DNA of 53,727 nucleotides, from assembly GCA_023334545.1 (NCBI GenBank), contig JAADVB010000120.1, forward strand, positions 1 to 53,727, given 5' to 3'. The position numbers were made by a program, and so were the translations under genes. A model generated the notes under the pieces. It searched no databases and was not told the DNA's origin. It saw only the letters and a list, made by a program, of their open reading frames with translations. Origin of the DNA: Salisapilia sapeloensis (Eukaryota; Oomycota; Peronosporomycetes; Peronosporales; Salisapiliaceae). Shown here one piece after another: positions 42,709-53,727 of this stretch. Position 1 is the stretch's first letter. Each line of letters begins with the position of its first letter.

Positions 42709-44289
42709 AACTCCAAAGCTAATCGATCCACTGTATGCCTATTGTCCGGTGTTCAGTCACTACACTAGTTTTCGCCTAACTTTGATAATCAAATTCTTCA
42801 ATTAGGAACCTAAATGTGGTCAGTTTAAAGTCTCTGACGTATCCGCTTGCTGAGGTTTCGTCTATAAACACCATGGCCAACAGCTCTTTGTCAAGACCGT
42901 TTTAGCTTTGGAAGAGATGCACATTTATGTCGACTTTCTTAAAATATAAAATTTTCATGCTGACGCCACTTTATGCATGCCATCCTACCGGACCATTCGT
43001 TCCCTATCATGCTTTTCGTGCATGTGGAAGGAACACAATGGACTTTTGGTGCCCGTATGCTTCATCTACCGAGATAAATCATTTATTGCACAGCTGAAAT
43101 TAATATTGTGTCTGTGCGAGAGATCTAAAATAATTATCCGTAGATATTTGCTGCTGCAGAATTGCAGCAGCAATCAAATGTTGCCATTTTATTATACATT
43201 GGCCTTGTCATATTTAATTAGGCGAGTAGTAAGGGCGCTGCCTTTATTAAATGTGTTTAAGCTTGTAATATAAACTTGTTGGAATACTCTGCTGGACACA
43301 ATTTCAGTAGTACGAAGTTGGATATTAGCTCGTGGAAGCACGTATGGTCGGTGGGTGGGTCGTTTTCCAAATTCATTTTTATTATTTGAGCGAAATATGT
43401 GCATAGCGTGCTTTCAACACGAGTAAGAGTCAACTTCGTGGCTTGTTTACGATTTCAGATAAGATTTTGGCGTTTTCTATTAAATTTTCGGTGATACTAA
43501 TAGGCAATCAGCTATCGCGGACTGTCGATTTCAAGCCAAGTCTGATTGTAAAATATTACCCATATGGTACCGTCACACAAAATATTAAATTGTAGTGTCG
43601 AGAAGATAGCAAAGTTGAGTCAAATCCAGCATTCATACAGGTCCTACGCACGCTTCGAACCAACATGTACATTGGGGCACGAATACCCTATAAATATAAA
43701 CCGAAAGTACAAGTTGACTGGTGTCCGAAATACATGCTAGCACTGCCAACAAAAAAGAGTATTTCCAAACCAAACTCTCACTAATCGGGCATATAATTTG
43801 CGATATTAAAGTACATCCAAATAGGGAATACCGAAATAAAATCCGTAATCAAGACGATTGAAATAATGTATTGCAATAACTTATTGGTCGCTCTGCCCCT
43901 AAACGTTCAATACGTACTTATTATAATTGCCATAAAGATTGCTTTTTGCCCTTTGTCGGTTACTTTTTGCCCTTTTCAGAGAACAAGCAGCTACACTGAA
44001 CGCCTGCGCGATTGACGCTCACGGATCGTTGACAAGGTACACATCCCATCACCCTAGACAGTTCTTGTTTCTATGTTGTTTTACGAAGTACTAGGACGTC
44101 AACACGGTGGCGGATGCTCTGGAATCTCTGAAGGAAGGCACACCTATGTAGTCAAAGCTAGTATGCTTTAAAAACTTCTTTTAATGTATTTAAATGTCGA
44201 TTACCTCATTAAACTCCCAATTCATACTTAATTGTATTTCGATATTCCCTGGTTGTATCTCCTTATTCTGGTGCTACTTATGGAGTCAT
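42709..44289. other. 1.6 kb AT-rich stretch, no gene
   Basis: Low-complexity AT-rich sequence without a supported frame. It separates the first ankyrin pseudogene from a C-terminal relic of the same family, so it may be an insertion. No terminal repeats were recognised. A stretch at about 43550-43645 is weakly similar to 52255-52350. Confidence 0.45.
43550..43645 (+). repeat. weak dispersed repeat, pair with 52255-52350
   Basis: Both stretches share 'catatggta.cgtcaca' followed, about 60 bases later, by 'aatccag.att..tacag' in the same order and spacing. Identity is modest and the boundaries are unclear. It could be a decayed shared element flanking the ankyrin cluster. Confidence 0.35.
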
Positions 44290-44910
44290 TTACGACGCTT
44301 AAAAAAAGCGATGAAGGGTGAAAACCCAGACACATTGCGAAAATTTATCGGAAGGAGCTGGAAAATGTCTATTTGTCACTGCTTTATTTTTGAAGATAGT
44401 GACCGAAAGCTATTCGTAAAACTCTTGTCGGAAATAAGGATATGCAAGTTATTTTTGATAGAAGAGAAGGATAATTTTTGTGGATTTGATCAAAGTGAAT
44501 ACAGAGAAGTCGGACTGGGTACGATACATGAATCTGTCCATTCGAAAACTCGACAAACGGCGGACAGCTACAGAGAGACGCTTGCGACTACTTCAAGACA
44601 ACTTGAACTAACTGTTGGCAGCTCTGATAGCGAATGAAGAACGAGGAAAAGAGAAGAAAAAGATCCGGGCAGCCATATCACTCACTTGTGTAGCCCTCGC
44701 GTTATTCGGAGGTCCTATCATCAAAGAGCTGCTAGAAGCTGCTTTGTTTAGAAAAGGTTCGAATCTTGTACTGGATACTATTGTAGATATGTCGATGGGG
44801 CATTCTAATAGCTAGTCCTTAAAGAAGGCAGCAAGGATGTGCTTAAAGACACTCTTATTCTTTCTGAATATCTCTTTTCAAAGGTGCAAGAAGCCATTTC
44901 CAAATTATAG
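44290..44910 (+). pseudogene. relic of the ankyrin-family C-terminal domain
   Basis: Reads AMKGENPDTLRKFIGRSW and CHCFIFEDSDRKLFVKLLSE, matching the CHCFVYE-type region of the third copy (50560-50700; HCFVYENSSRNFCIKLIVE). A frameshift near 44480 then leads to SDWVRYMNLSIRKLDKR. TAA at 44609 sits where the third copy has a Lys codon. The membrane segment follows (ISLTCVALALFGG), then TAG at 44813 and a shifted frame LKEGSKDVLKDTL ending at 44910. It has no ankyrin repeats of its own. It may be the detached 3' end of copy 1. Confidence 0.8.
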
Positions 44911-45562
44911 ATCAAAGCAAGACTTTACATGATCGGAGCTTAATGAAGCTGGCTTCCTTTGTTTTCATGGGTTCTTCGGGGTGTAAGTTGTTAAAGACAT
45001 GCAGCAATAGCGGTTTGACTAGAGGTTATCGGTATTAAAAACTCCAAATCTTGATCCCTTGAAATAATTGAAGCTTATCCGAATAGGACTAGACAACTAA
45101 TGAAAAAGGATGGATTGGATATCTTGCTAAAATTCCAACTTTAGGACTATTACTTGTGATTGCTTCCCGTTTGTATGATTGCAAAAAGAATGATTTTTAA
45201 AAATCTGCTATGGGTACAAAGTATCTAGTGGAGTATCCTGTCAATTTCTTGACTGTAAGTAGCTTTACCATCTACCAAGAAAACAAAGAGAATAAATATC
45301 TTGATTAAGAACCAGTTGTATAAAATTCCCTTGAGCTTACCAATGTAGCCAATATGGTCTGATACGTCTCGAGTACTTTCGTAATGCTTTATTACGTGGC
45401 ATCCTGTCGGCACGTCACATCGTTGCGAAGAGGATACTCTCTAACTAATTACTCACTACAACAAAATTCTCCCTCCAGAGATCTTTCTCCTCAGTCTCAC
45501 TTGTCATTTAACTTCCAACTTTCAGGTTACCACAAGATCACGTCTGACAAGAAGGAATAGCT
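44911..45562. other. intergenic upstream of the intact ankyrin gene
   Basis: No coding frame supported. The last 100 bases, with pyrimidine-rich sequence and 'accacaaga' just before the ATG, resemble the flank of copy 1 ('accacaaga'), so part of the 5' leader is shared by the family. Confidence 0.45.
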
Positions 45563-46765
45563 ATGTCTAGATCTACGAAGACAAACGAGATGCTATCCAA
45601 GTACGCATATGCAGGAGATGTGGAAGGCGTTGGCAGGATGCTTGAGGACGGTGGTGATATGACCTGGAGAGACTATAGTCGAAACCTCCATCCGCCAATG
45701 ATTGCAGCCATGTTCGGCGGCCATGTCAGGGTGATCGAGCTCTTGATAAAACACGGAGCGGATTTGAATAAGCGAGAGAACAAGGGTCAGATCTCACTTC
45801 ACTTTGCTGCCTCCATGAACCAACCTGAGGTAGCAAGGCTGCTGATAGAGCATGGCGCAAATGTCAATAGGCCGGATAACTATATGGAGACTCCACTTTA
45901 TGCTGCTGCCTTAATGGGAGCGAAGGAAGTCGCAAAGGTTCTATTAGAGCACGGAGCTGACGTCAATCAAGTGCAAAAAGAAAATGAATATCCACTCCAT
46001 GCGGCTGCGTTCATGGGACAAGTGGAGGTAGCGCAACTACTTTTGGAGCATGGAGCACCAGTAGATATGCCGGATATGCTTGGTAGAACCGCATTCCATA
46101 GAGCTGCTAAGAGCGAGCAAGTGAACATTGCCAAGCTGCTGGCTGGCTGGGGGGCGGATCCGAACGTGGTAGATGAAAAAGGTAGAACTGCACTGAACTA
46201 TGCCATTTGTGGTCCGAGTTATGAGACGCTAGGAAATATCATAGGACCCGTCAGAAGTCCTGAGAAAGCGACGAAGAGTGGAAATCGAGAAAGTGTCCAA
46301 GGATCTTTACGCCAATCGATCGTCCAAAAGTCGGTGGAGGAAATGATATCGAGATACGAACGCGTGAGAAATGAAATGGAGATGCGTCTGGACTGCGAGT
46401 GGAAACGTACGCTTGCCTTTGTCCTGTATCATCATAAGATCGAGATGTTGTACTTTGCATTCCAGACGGAGGACACCGAGAAGAGGGATGCAATTATCAA
46501 CTGGGCTGGCAGCAAAAAGTGGGTCGAGACAGCCACATCTGCGGATAGCTCGACGTTAATGCCGCTTAAAGAAGTATCCGAAGACCTAGATGCAGTGGAA
46601 CGTATGCTATGGTATGACTTTGACATCTACGCAGTCGCCAACGATGGGAGGTCGGTGTCGGAGGCAGCAGAGATTGAAAAGCTACGGGAGAAAACACGAG
46701 ACATGATCACAGAGATCATCAAGCCCGAGAATATAGAGCGCGCGAAGAAGATCGTATCAACTTAG
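45563..46765 (+). CDS. intact ankyrin-repeat protein, family copy 2
   Basis: Intronless, 400 residues, start MSRSTKTNEMLSKYAYAGD. No signal peptide, so it should act inside the cell. About six ankyrin repeats fill residues 15-225 (ISLHFAASMNQPEVARLLI, TPLYAAALMGAKEVAKVLL and EYPLHAAAFMGQVEVAQLL are clear). A helical module follows at about 250-370: QSIVQKSVEEMISRYERV, DCEWKRTLAFVLYHHKIEM, YFAFQTEDTEKRD and AINW-type INWAGSKKWVETATS, then VERMLWYDFDIYA. It lacks the coiled-coil and membrane C-terminus seen in the third copy. Ankyrin repeats bind proteins; partner and role are unknown. Of the family members in the window it is the only one open from start to stop. Confidence 0.88.
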   Translation: MSRSTKTNEMLSKYAYAGDVEGVGRMLEDGGDMTWRDYSRNLHPPMIAAMFGGHVRVIELLIKHGADLNKRENKGQISLHFAASMNQPEVARLLIEHGANVNRPDNYMETPLYAAALMGAKEVAKVLLEHGADVNQVQKENEYPLHAAAFMGQVEVAQLLLEHGAPVDMPDMLGRTAFHRAAKSEQVNIAKLLAGWGADPNVVDEKGRTALNYAICGPSYETLGNIIGPVRSPEKATKSGNRESVQGSLRQSIVQKSVEEMISRYERVRNEMEMRLDCEWKRTLAFVLYHHKIEMLYFAFQTEDTEKRDAIINWAGSKKWVETATSADSSTLMPLKEVSEDLDAVERMLWYDFDIYAVANDGRSVSEAAEIEKLREKTRDMITEIIKPENIERAKKIVST

Positions 46766-48430
46766 GACGTTTTTAAGCAGATTAAAGCTAATGGATTAAC
46801 TTTGTATTCGCATAATAATTTTTCTCTGCACGAAACGAAAGCTTTGAAGCGGAAACTGACCAAGCGGATAGACGCCCATGTCACTGACCCCTTCATGAGA
46901 TGACACAACATCATAAATGTGTCTTTCTATGGGTCTAAAGATTACCAGTATATCAGCATTAAACGTCTACATACAGATGGAATAAATCGCTGTCGGATCG
47001 AAGCACAGTTTGAATAAAGTCGTCAGGTACTCTTATTCAGCAAGCTATGGAGGACGTGGTAACAACAATGTCCTTAGTGATCTTTCTTCTTTCATTGTGG
47101 TAGCTGTCCAGAAGGAGACGCTGAACGTGTGAGAAGAATAAAAGGACATCAAAGGGCTCTAAAGATGCAAATCGTGGAGTCTCTAGTCGGTACTTAACGG
47201 CAATTGCGTTGTCTCAAAATGGAAGTGTTACAGCTATGGAAACAAAATCGATCAAGTGAAGACCGATTCGTATGATCAAAGTCTAAAGCTACATGTATCA
47301 CCCTAAACTAGGAAAGACGCATTCTACAGTTTTGCATATGGCTTTTGCTGAGAATTTGTATATGACTTGCATAGTCGTGTAAGCACTGCTTCGCAGAAAG
47401 CCAAAGTAGCTCGTGAATTGTTTTAACTTGCAACTTCGTCATCATCAAGATTCGCATCCTAAGGAAGCATTGTTCGTGTCCGACTAGGATCTTGTGACAA
47501 GAAGAAGAAGGGTAGAATAGCCGGGTCATGCACCCTAAAGGTGAGGTACCATTCCGATCGATGTATCTTCCAGAAAGCTGTATGCATGGCAAGGTCTACG
47601 CCTTCATGATCTACATAGCACTGCAGTCGCATTAAGATCCATATCCTACTAAGGTTTTCACTTCTGAGACCTTGCATTAGCTCATGCTTTGAGACCAGCT
47701 CAGGTACTGTATTCGTCTCCTTTGATGGAAAGATACATCGATTGCCAACTGAAGTAGTCGAGACTATAAATAAGCCTGAACTATGTTCGAATAAAAGATA
47801 AAGCTTCCACTGAAGTATGATTTAGTTATGGACTATCTAAGATCGAGAGCAAAGCTTGCTAAATACGTTGAAATACCAAAATGAAAGAAATACGTGTTGC
47901 TAGTCAAAAGTACTTTGCAAAAGATAGAACAAATTTATTAGAAATTTTTCATAATAAATGACTAGATATAGAAAAGTATCGATAGGATGTAAACGAGGAT
48001 CATCGAGGGTACAGCCGTGACTAACTTGAAAGGATGGATGGAATTCAAAATGTTTTGGTAAGACCAAGAATGGAAAGACATAGTTGAAGTATAATATCAA
48101 TGCTTTGGGTGATTAATTTTACATCCTACTGCATCTTTCATTTATTCAACAATAAGAGCGAATAGGATCATCAGCATATAGCTCCATGAGAACTCTCTTG
48201 CGCTTTCATTTAAATTTATCCTCCTTTTACAGTAACCTGGTCTCGTAGAAGTTCATTTCATCGTATTGTCTTGCTTTGTCGCATCGTTTTGAAGCGTACC
48301 CACTCATAGTATCGACTGGAAGAAACCTCTCTCTGCTCGTTTTCATCTACATCGATCCCATTCTTCATCCTGCCTTCCAAGTAAAAGTATCAATTTCGCA
48401 CGGGACCAAATTGAACGAAAACGACTACCA
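46766..48430. other. 1.7 kb intergenic, no gene
   Basis: No supported frame. Minus-strand frames near 47.3-47.7 kb and 47.9-48.1 kb lack domains or paralogs. No relic of the family C-terminal domain was found here, unlike after copy 1. Confidence 0.45.
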
Positions 48431-51250
48431 ATGTCTATGTCTAGAATCCCAAACAAGAATTTATACAACTACGCAAAGTCAGGAGATGTAGAAGATGTTC
48501 TCAAAATGATTCAAAAGGCGCTGATGTGAACTGGAAGCTCTTTGAGGATGACAAAAGGGCATCCCCGCTTACAATGGAGGCGTTAGGTGGGCATGTCGAA
48601 GTGATCGAATATTATTTCCGTCATGATGCACGAGACATGACAATGAATAGTGATCATTGGACACCACTTCATGTTGCTGCCATGGAAGGGCATGTGGAAG
48701 TGGTAAATGTGCTGCTACAAGACGGAGCGCACGTGGATGTACAAGATTTAGACTTATAAACTCCACTTTATATCGATGCTGAAAAGGGACAAGTACAAGT
48801 TGTCAATTTGCTCTTGCAGATGGAAGCGGACGTTAATAAGCAGAATAAGCATCATGCTACTCCGCTGCACATTGCCGCTGGAAAAGAACAAGTGGAGGTT
48901 GTGAAATTGCTGCTAGTGAATGGTACAGACGTTGATAAACAAGGTGGCTACGATTTCACTCCACATTGCTGCGGAAGAAGGTCAAGTGGAGGCGACAAAA
49001 GTGCTTTTACAACATAATGCAGATATGAATAAACAGGATGGAAATGGATATACCCCACTCGATCGCTCTGTCCAAGAAGGACAGGTCGAGACTACCTGTG
49101 TGCTGCTACAAAACCATGCAGACATCGATATACTAAATAAGCATAATGTTACCCCACTTCACACCGCTGCGAGTAAAGGACAGACCGAGACGATAAACTT
49201 GCTGCTAAAGCATGGAGCTGATGTAAATAGTCCAAATCTACAGTGTACAACCCTGCTTCATATGACTGTCGAAGGAGGAAAAGTAAGAGCGTCAGATGTG
49301 CTACTACAGTCTGATGCAAAACATCAATAGCCAAGATGAAAGCAACTCTACTCCGCCCCATTATGCTGCTCGAGAAGGACAAGTAGAGTCGGCAAAGCTA
49401 CTTTTAGAAAATGGAGCAGACATCATTGCGCCGAATGCGTTTTACATGACCCCACTCCATATTGCTGCTTCATTGAGTCGAACTGCAATTACAAAGCTTT
49501 TGGCTGAATGGGGAGCCGATCTAGACACGAAAGACGATATCGATCCAACGATCATGCAATGTATAGTCAGAAGGCCTGATGAAGCGAATGTGATGCTCAT
49601 CCTGAGACCATTTGCAAGTCTGTCGATAGCGAGAAAGAGTGGAAATCGTAGAGTCGTGCGAGGCATTTTACGTCGTACAATTGCTCGAAAGTCCGTGAGA
49701 GAGATGGTATCTGGCTATAGTAAAGTTCAAAACGCCATAGATCATCTTATCGACTGGATATGGAAATGTACGCTCATCCGTCTTACACGTGAGCATCGAG
49801 TGGAAATGGTGTATTTCGCTTTTGAGACGAATAGTAATTGTAAGAAGGATGTGATCTTCAAATAGATTGATGACAAAAAGTCGATGGAAACAGCAACATT
49901 CCGGGACGGATCGACCTTATTCCAACGAGCAATGACTTAGCATAATGTAGCAGCGCTGGAGCGAATGCTATGCTATGACCTGGATCCTTACGAGGGTATA
50001 GGCAGCAGCAGGCCTACGTCCGTCTTGCGTCAGCTTATCATTCGAAAGTCAGTAGATGAGATGGGAGCTAGCTATGAAAACCTGAAAACTGCTGCTGATA
50101 CTGTACCGGAATCCAATCGAAAATGTATGCTTTTTAGAGTCATGCATGATTACAAAGTCGAAATGCTATACTCGGCATTCGAGAGAAGTGATACGAACGA
50201 AAGATTGCCATCATCACTTGGATCAACACGAATTGAGTCCAAATCGTAAAGTATGTGGACGGATTGGCCTTGATGCACCGTGCTGTTGAATCTCAAAATG
50301 TTCCTGCTCTGGAGCGCATTAGATGCTATCGACTCGATCCTTACACGAGTATCAAAGACCATCAGCTGACGTCGGTTACAGATGGAAGAAACCAGCTAAA
50401 GGATAAGACACAAGAGAAGTGCATGGAGATCATGAAGTTCCGGTAGGTGAAGTGTCTTCAGAAACTAATGGAGAGTCAAGATATGTCAGTAAATGATAGA
50501 GCCGAATATTTAAGCTCCATGCTCTTCTTTTCAACATCCATGCATGAGGTCCGAACCATCCTACACTTCGCCATGGATCACTTTGAAGAAGCAAAGCTCA
50601 AGGTATTCATTCGAAAAGCTTTGGCGATGAAAACAAGCCACTGCTTTGTCTATGAAAACAGCAGTAGAAACTTTTGCATTAAACTTATCGTCGAATTGAG
50701 AAAGCGAGAGTTGCTGTCGGAGGAAGAAAAAGAAATTTATTTTTCCGAAGCGATTAAATTAAACGTGGAAAATTCGCCCTGGGTACGAGGGATTAGACTC
50801 TCTATCCAGAAGCTCGATGAGCGGGTGACGGCGGCTAAGAGAGCACTAGAAGCACTTAATGACAAATTTAATAAGCTCGTAGCAGCACTTAAGGAAAAGG
50901 GAGAACGGGATGCGAAGAATCAAAAGATCCGCCTCACCATAGCGCTTAATTGTGCATCGCTCGCTCTCTTCGGAGGTTTGGCGGTTACAGTGCTGCTAGA
51001 GACTGTGGTTTTTGTGAACCATCCTGGGCTTGTACTCGATGCCATCACAAATAGATCAAGAAATTTCGTGAACGACGTAGTGATAAAAGAAGGCATTAAG
51101 CGCATTCTTGAAGACGCTGCCATCCATTCAGAAGACTATGTAGCCAGATTTCAAGAAGCATTTCAAGAAACAGAGGCAAGATTGAACATTGGAAATGAGT
51201 CACAAGAGTTCAAAGGCATGAATCAAGCTGACGAGAAGAGTGCTAGCTAA
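48431..51250 (+). pseudogene. ankyrin-repeat pseudogene, longest family copy 3
   Basis: Starts MSMSRIPNKNLYNYAKSGD, aligned to copy 2. Lesions in order: a 1-base deletion near 48513-48516, TAA at 48757, a deletion of about five bases near 48966, an extra A near 49318, TAG at 49863 (the Trp position that is TGA in copy 1), TAG at 49939, a frameshift near 50200, another in-frame stop soon after, and TAG at 50444. The order is about eight ankyrin repeats, two tandem copies of the helical module (RRTIARKSVREMVSGYSKV, then RQLIIRKSVDEMGASYENL), and a C-terminal domain at 50447-51250 still open for 268 codons. That domain has a coiled coil (QKLDERVTAAKRALEALND) and one membrane segment (LNCASLALFGGLAVTVLLE). 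This is the best guide to the ancestral architecture. Confidence 0.85.
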
Positions 51251-51720
51251 AGCACGTCAACTAAGCATGTGGAATGTTGTCAAGATGATCCGAAAACAGC
51301 AGAAGGAGAGAAGGAAGAGAGATGCTGGAACCGAATGTGTCTGTCGTCACAGTTCGGAGCCACCAGCTCTAAAGTCCAGTTTTGTGGATAGATCCAAGAT
51401 CCCGAAAAAAATTCGAGCTCATCCACTCCACTATGACACACGTTCTAGTAGAAGAGACGAAACGGAATTTGTAAAATTAGCCAAAAAGTTATATCAGATG
51501 ATCTCATCGTAAACGAGACGATAGACGTCCGAGTGCGCGAAGACCTGGACCGAGAAGAGTGGGAAGACACGGAGTGCTCGGCGGCTATGTTTGCGTCCTA
51601 TTTGAGATACGTGGAGATCGTCGAGTGGCTTCTTTTGCAGACTGGTGAAGAGAATATGGAGCTGCCTTTCACTACTCAACATCGTGCAGAGGACGTCGTG
51701 GAGGTTCTTGAAGCAGCATA
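51251..51720 (+). pseudogene. possible ankyrin-like fragment
   Basis: A plus-strand frame at about 51495-51720 reads ECSAAMFASYLRYVEIVEWL followed by LLQTGEE, which fits one ankyrin repeat. A different frame just upstream (51400-51512) reads DETEFVKLAKKLYQMIS. No start codon or full domain is visible. It may be the remains of a further family member or a chance match. Confidence 0.3.
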
Positions 51721-53727
51721 AGCAGCTCTTGATGTGGACGATGCAAGCAGTACGAGAAGGACGAAATGCGTAGTTTGTCACTGCCTTTCGATAACGTGAT
51801 CAGCCTTTGCTTAATGTTGATCAGGTATGTTGTATCTCTTCTCACGTTGATATGCTCAATGTATGGATAGGTAGGTGGGTAGAGGAAGAGATTGGATAGG
51901 GTTTAAAGCCCCTTTCAATACGAGTGCTTGTACGCTAAGTATAGACTAAATGATTTCGAAGCTACATTAGCACTAGCCCGACACCTCAACCTTTTTTCGT
52001 GTTAAACGTCCATCCGACAATTGCCTTGCTATCAAAACTCATTTCTTGACAGGGGCCAAAGTCTACGCATGGTCGTCATAGGATCGCAACACAGCTCACT
52101 CAAATCGACTCTATGATACAAAAGAGAGAATCGGACCACAAATCTTGTCCGTGGGCTTCTTATGCAGGACTTCCATGTAACTCCATATCTTTTAATGCAA
52201 CGGCAATACTAATAGACGAGCAGATAACACGCATTCGTCATGTTACTCTGCTCTCGAATCGTACAAAATTACGCATATGGTATCGTCACAGATTAACCTA
52301 ATCTTAGAATTGGCAATTGCCGAAGCTCTCTCGAATCCAGAATCCTTACAGAAGAACCTACAATTAGTTTCAAGTGCACGGAATCCAATGCAAAAATGTC
52401 TATGCTGAGAATTATATTTGTGCAGCGGAGTAAAACCAAGCTCAAATACGAAGCGATACCATTCGCCAGTACGGATGTTTGCTGACCAAGAGAACGCGCT
52501 TCTCGCATATCCACTCGAAGCTTTTTCAGCATTTCTGGTTTAGTGAATAGCCACAGGCGTCTGGACTAGATACTAGACTGGAAACAGTTCGTCACGCCTG
52601 CTTATATCCTAGAAGAGAGTTTACCAGTCGTCCAGCCCAAAGAAGCAAATGTGTTGTGATAGCAAGTGTAGCTGCTGGGCACATGGGCAATGTATTCTTC
52701 CGTCTACAGCATACGGGTCCTCTCTTCCACTTACGTCTTGAAAGTTACAGAGCATCCAGATGGGATTATCTACAGAAATTTGGATGGACTGTTACTCGGA
52801 ATCTCGCGCTTGACGCATTCTACGCTTTCACACCTGCATGCCACTCATGCGCTGACGTGAGGTTTGGCTTTCGACTCACCAATCTGTGTCATAAGAATGT
52901 GCAATGCCTTATATTCGGCGGACTCGACTGAGACTCATCATCGAGAGTGAGCTATGTATATCACTCAATGCTCTCATTTTGACGAGAGTGCTCGACTTTT
53001 TTAACTTGTTCCCTTCTGTGTGCATCCGATTGCTAGAGACTTTTGCCAGGAATAGCCACGAACTCACTTGAAGCACAAAGGAATGCCAAATGACTAGAAA
53101 CCAATAGATGCAGTCTGTTGAGGAAGATTACGAAGCCTACAACTCCTCCAAAGCATAGCCGACTCGATGTCATAGAAAAGAGGGTACGTGGAGCTACACC
53201 AGTAAGTCCAAGGATCGCGCGAAAGGTAACTTTATCGGCTTTGAATGGGAAGGTATTTACAGCTCTAGGAAGCTACGTCATGGCAAAAGACTACCACACG
53301 ACCTGTGCACAACTTAAGTCACTATCTAGAATCGGTCACAGCTACCTGTTGTTCATCCTTCCATGCATTGTAACATCCCAGGATCCGTGCTCTTGCCCCA
53401 GACTTAGCCGCTTCTTCCGACGACAACAGCAGCTCTCTCGTCTTGAACCCGATAGCTAATCGCTTCTAAGCGAATAATACAAGTCCATAAACCTTCGACG
53501 GTAAAAAGAATGAAGATTTATTTGCAGCTTATCGACGCGAAAAATCCGGCTACCTAGGCCTACATGGACGTTTCAAAATAGCACCTATATCCATCCGTTG
53601 TCATTACGCACTCTGTGCAAGGTAGCCAGCAATCCGTCTTCGATCTGCTGCCACAAGGACTCTGTTCTACACGTACTACAAATATCCCATCCAGTCTCTT
53701 CGTCAGACGCCAGCTCATGATCTAGAA
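51721..53727. other. right end of window, no convincing gene
   Basis: Frames at 52656-52931 and 53118-53459 start with GTG or TTG and show no domain, signal peptide or paralog. A stretch at 52255-52350 is weakly similar to 43550-43645. A 'gataggtaggtgggtag' run lies at about 51868. The last kilobase may be flank of a gene beyond the window. Confidence 0.45.

Noticed and set aside
50438..50463. possible intron removing the TAG at 50444
   Set aside because: The only GT..AG pair close by would be about 19 nt, far below the 51-65 nt introns of this region.
48431..51250. stop codons in copy 3 read as codon reassignment or read-through
   Set aside because: Frameshifts are present as well, and neighbouring genes use all three stops normally.
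52656..53459. two plus-strand frames near the right end
   Set aside because: They start with GTG or TTG, have no domain or paralog, and look like chance frames.

Overview
The window is nuclear DNA of a stramenopile, most likely an oomycete. The compact layout, moderately AT-rich composition and 51-65 nt GT-AG introns resemble a white-rust genome such as Albugo; that genus is an inference, not shown. Supporting signs are intronless or few-intron genes, 80-200 bp between many neighbours, a START plus 8-Cys zinc-finger protein of the type expanded in oomycetes, a ferlin, and sequence in the style of oomycete HGPRT and HECT proteins. I saw no rRNA, tRNA, CRISPR array or bacterial operon.

Layout. 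Positions 1-2325 hold no convincing gene but carry two copies of a dispersed repeat; a third lies at 39.9-40.5 kb. Positions 2326-39012 form a dense housekeeping block: PIG-A (GPI anchor synthesis), a three-exon Nudix/DIPP hydrolase, a TMEM128-like membrane protein, a START/FYVE-like protein, a TRIP12/UPL3-type HECT ubiquitin ligase, a nine-C2 ferlin, a secreted protein of about 2778 residues built from ten Cys-rich modules, a DEDDy 3'-5' exonuclease, several small genes, HGPRT (with an apparent single-base frameshift), BOLA3 and RIC1. Several pairs converge with 86-129 bp between stop codons, and BOLA3/RIC1 diverge from a 181 bp interval.

Positions 41.2-51.7 kb are accessory: a tandem family of ankyrin-repeat genes. 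One copy (45563-46765) is intact. The copies on either side are pseudogenes with frameshifts and stops, and a detached C-terminal relic lies between the first and second. Beyond the ankyrin repeats the family carries a helical module of about 120 residues that I do not recognise, duplicated in the third copy, then a coiled-coil and membrane-segment C-terminal domain. The last 2 kb show nothing convincing.

The genes are mostly unrelated housekeeping functions rather than one pathway. A loose secretory theme runs through PIG-A, the ferlin, the secreted giant protein and RIC1, but adjacency in a compact eukaryotic genome is weak evidence of joint function. The parts least explained by known families are the giant modular secreted protein, the ankyrin-associated module and the Cys-rich insertion in the HECT domain. 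Exon joins were chosen by eye from splice signals, reading frame and family conservation; none was checked against transcripts.
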